Part shown: positions 4,622 through 5,161 of the stretch, piece by piece | How the letters are laid out: each line of letters begins with the position of its first letter | Position numbering within the stretch: position 1 is the stretch's first letter | NCBI GenBank assembly: GCA_031276615.1 | Contig: JAISND010000059.1 | Span: 1-5,161, forward strand | From: Treponema sp. | Lineage (GTDB): Bacteria; Spirochaetota; Spirochaetia; Treponematales; Breznakiellaceae | Direction of reading: 5' to 3' | DNA: 5,161 bases | Notes under the pieces: generated by a model | The model's input: only the letters and a program-made list of their open reading frames with translations | Databases searched by the model: none | Told to the model about the DNA's origin: nothing | Program-made: the position numbers and the translations under genes

Positions 4622-5161
4622 ATGTCCAAACTCCCCCCCCTTTACCTGATAGACGCCTACGGGCTTATCTATCGCTCGTATTTTGCCTTTCTTTCCCATC
4701 CCCTGCGGAACAGTACGGGCAGGAACATATCGGCCCTTTTCGGCTTTGCCCGGACACTGGTCAGCCTGCTTGACGAGGGGGCGTCCGCCGCCGGGGACGC
4801 GGCGGGCGGCGGCAGTGCGGGGGACGGAGGCGGCCCTGACGGCGCAGGCCCTGACGGACGGCGGCCCCTGCGGCTCGCCGCGGTATTCGACTCCCGAACC
4901 CCGACCTTCCGGCACAAAAAATACGGCGAGTACAAGGCAAACCGGCAAAAAGCCCCGGAGGATCTCCACGCCCAGGTGCCGCTGGTGGAGGAACTGCTGT
5001 CCGCCCTTGGCGTTCCCGCCCTGCGGGTGGACGGTTTTGAGGCGGACGACATCATCGCGACCCTGGCGGAGAAATGCAAAAAAGAAAAAAGGCAGTGCTA
5101 TATCCTCTCCTCGGACAAGGATCTCCTTCAGCTTGTCGGGGAGGGAGTCTATGAGCTGCGG
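4622..5161 (+). CDS. polA: DNA polymerase I, N-terminal 5'-3' exonuclease domain (3' end outside window)
   Basis: The frame is open from the ATG at 4622 through the window end (180 codons). Pol I fills gaps and removes RNA primers during replication and repair. The visible part is the FEN-like 5' nuclease domain. LYLIDAYGLIYRSYFAF (7-23) holds metal ligand Asp11. NSTGRNISALFGF (30-42), AVFDSRTPTFR (87-97; Asp90), EYKANR (103-108), GFEADDIIATL (138-148; Asp142/143) and SSDKD (163-167) follow. All acidic ligands expected up to this point are present. Between LVSLLDE and LRLAAVFD lies an extra Gly/Ala/Asp-rich segment (about 53-82), longer than the short link seen in E. coli. The first few codons include a run of eight C. 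The ribosome site is weak (GGA four bases upstream). Whether the 3'-5' exonuclease and polymerase domains follow cannot be seen; a stand-alone 5' exonuclease is a less likely alternative. Confidence 0.93.
   Translation, partial: MSKLPPLYLIDAYGLIYRSYFAFLSHPLRNSTGRNISALFGFARTLVSLLDEGASAAGDAAGGGSAGDGGGPDGAGPDGRRPLRLAAVFDSRTPTFRHKKYGEYKANRQKAPEDLHAQVPLVEELLSALGVPALRVDGFEADDIIATLAEKCKKEKRQCYILSSDKDLLQLVGEGVYELR
4832..4861 (+). repeat. 15-bp tandem duplication inside the polA insertion
   Basis: GGCCCTGACGG occurs at 4832-4842 and again at 4847-4857, a period of 15 bp (five codons). This gives the peptide pair GPDGA and GPDGR. The repeat is in frame and lies in the Gly/Ala-rich insertion of the 5' nuclease domain. 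Confidence 0.8.

Noticed and set aside
4669..5079. 136-codon and 127-codon open frames on the minus strand opposite polA
   Set aside because: The plus strand encodes the conserved Pol I 5' nuclease motifs over the same bases. The minus frames are low-complexity Ser/Pro/Arg translations of its codons.
1..5161. tRNA, rRNA, CRISPR array, insertion sequence, prophage or attachment site
   Set aside because: I found no cloverleaf-like sequence, regularly spaced repeats, transposase-like protein or flanking direct repeats by eye on either strand.

Overview
This window is an ordinary housekeeping stretch of a G+C-rich bacterial chromosome. It holds four complete protein genes and two that run off the ends. 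In order they are: the 3' end of clpP (+), a CBS-domain family II inorganic pyrophosphatase (-), pth (+), a classical short-chain dehydrogenase/reductase (-), mazG (+) and the 5' part of polA (+). I see no rRNA, tRNA, CRISPR array, transposase or phage gene. The organism cannot be fixed from sequence alone. The DHH/CBS/DRTGG/CBS/DHHA2 pyrophosphatase is typical of Firmicutes-type and some other anaerobe lineages, and the general look of the ClpP, MazG and PolA proteins makes a Treponema-like spirochaete my best guess, held with low confidence.

Layout: clpP and the pyrophosphatase gene converge on a 94-bp gap rich in short inverted repeats, probably a terminator region. The pyrophosphatase gene and pth diverge from a 68-bp gap that must carry two promoters. 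pth and the dehydrogenase gene converge and overlap by 9 bp at their stop codons. The dehydrogenase gene and mazG diverge from only 37 bp. mazG is followed by a 199-bp gap holding several small hairpins, a possible 43-codon ORF on the minus strand and a long pyrimidine tract, and then polA. Strand changes at almost every gene argue against one large operon; only mazG-polA are co-directional.

Functionally, several products touch nucleotide and pyrophosphate metabolism. MazG cleaves NTPs to NMP plus PPi, DNA polymerase I releases PPi, and the pyrophosphatase hydrolyses PPi with a regulatory module that in relatives binds adenine nucleotides. Pth recycles peptidyl-tRNA and ClpP degrades proteins. 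This is a loose theme and not evidence of a dedicated system.

The most unusual property is that three neighbouring, normally compact housekeeping proteins (Pth, MazG, PolA) each carry in-frame Ala/Gly/Pro-rich low-complexity insertions at surface-loop positions, while their catalytic residues are intact. The polA insertion contains a 15-bp tandem duplication, which suggests expansion by replication slippage. The second item worth checking is the hairpin-rich mazG-polA gap, which may be a dispersed repeat or a small gene. I found no convincing undescribed defence, mobile or biosynthetic system.
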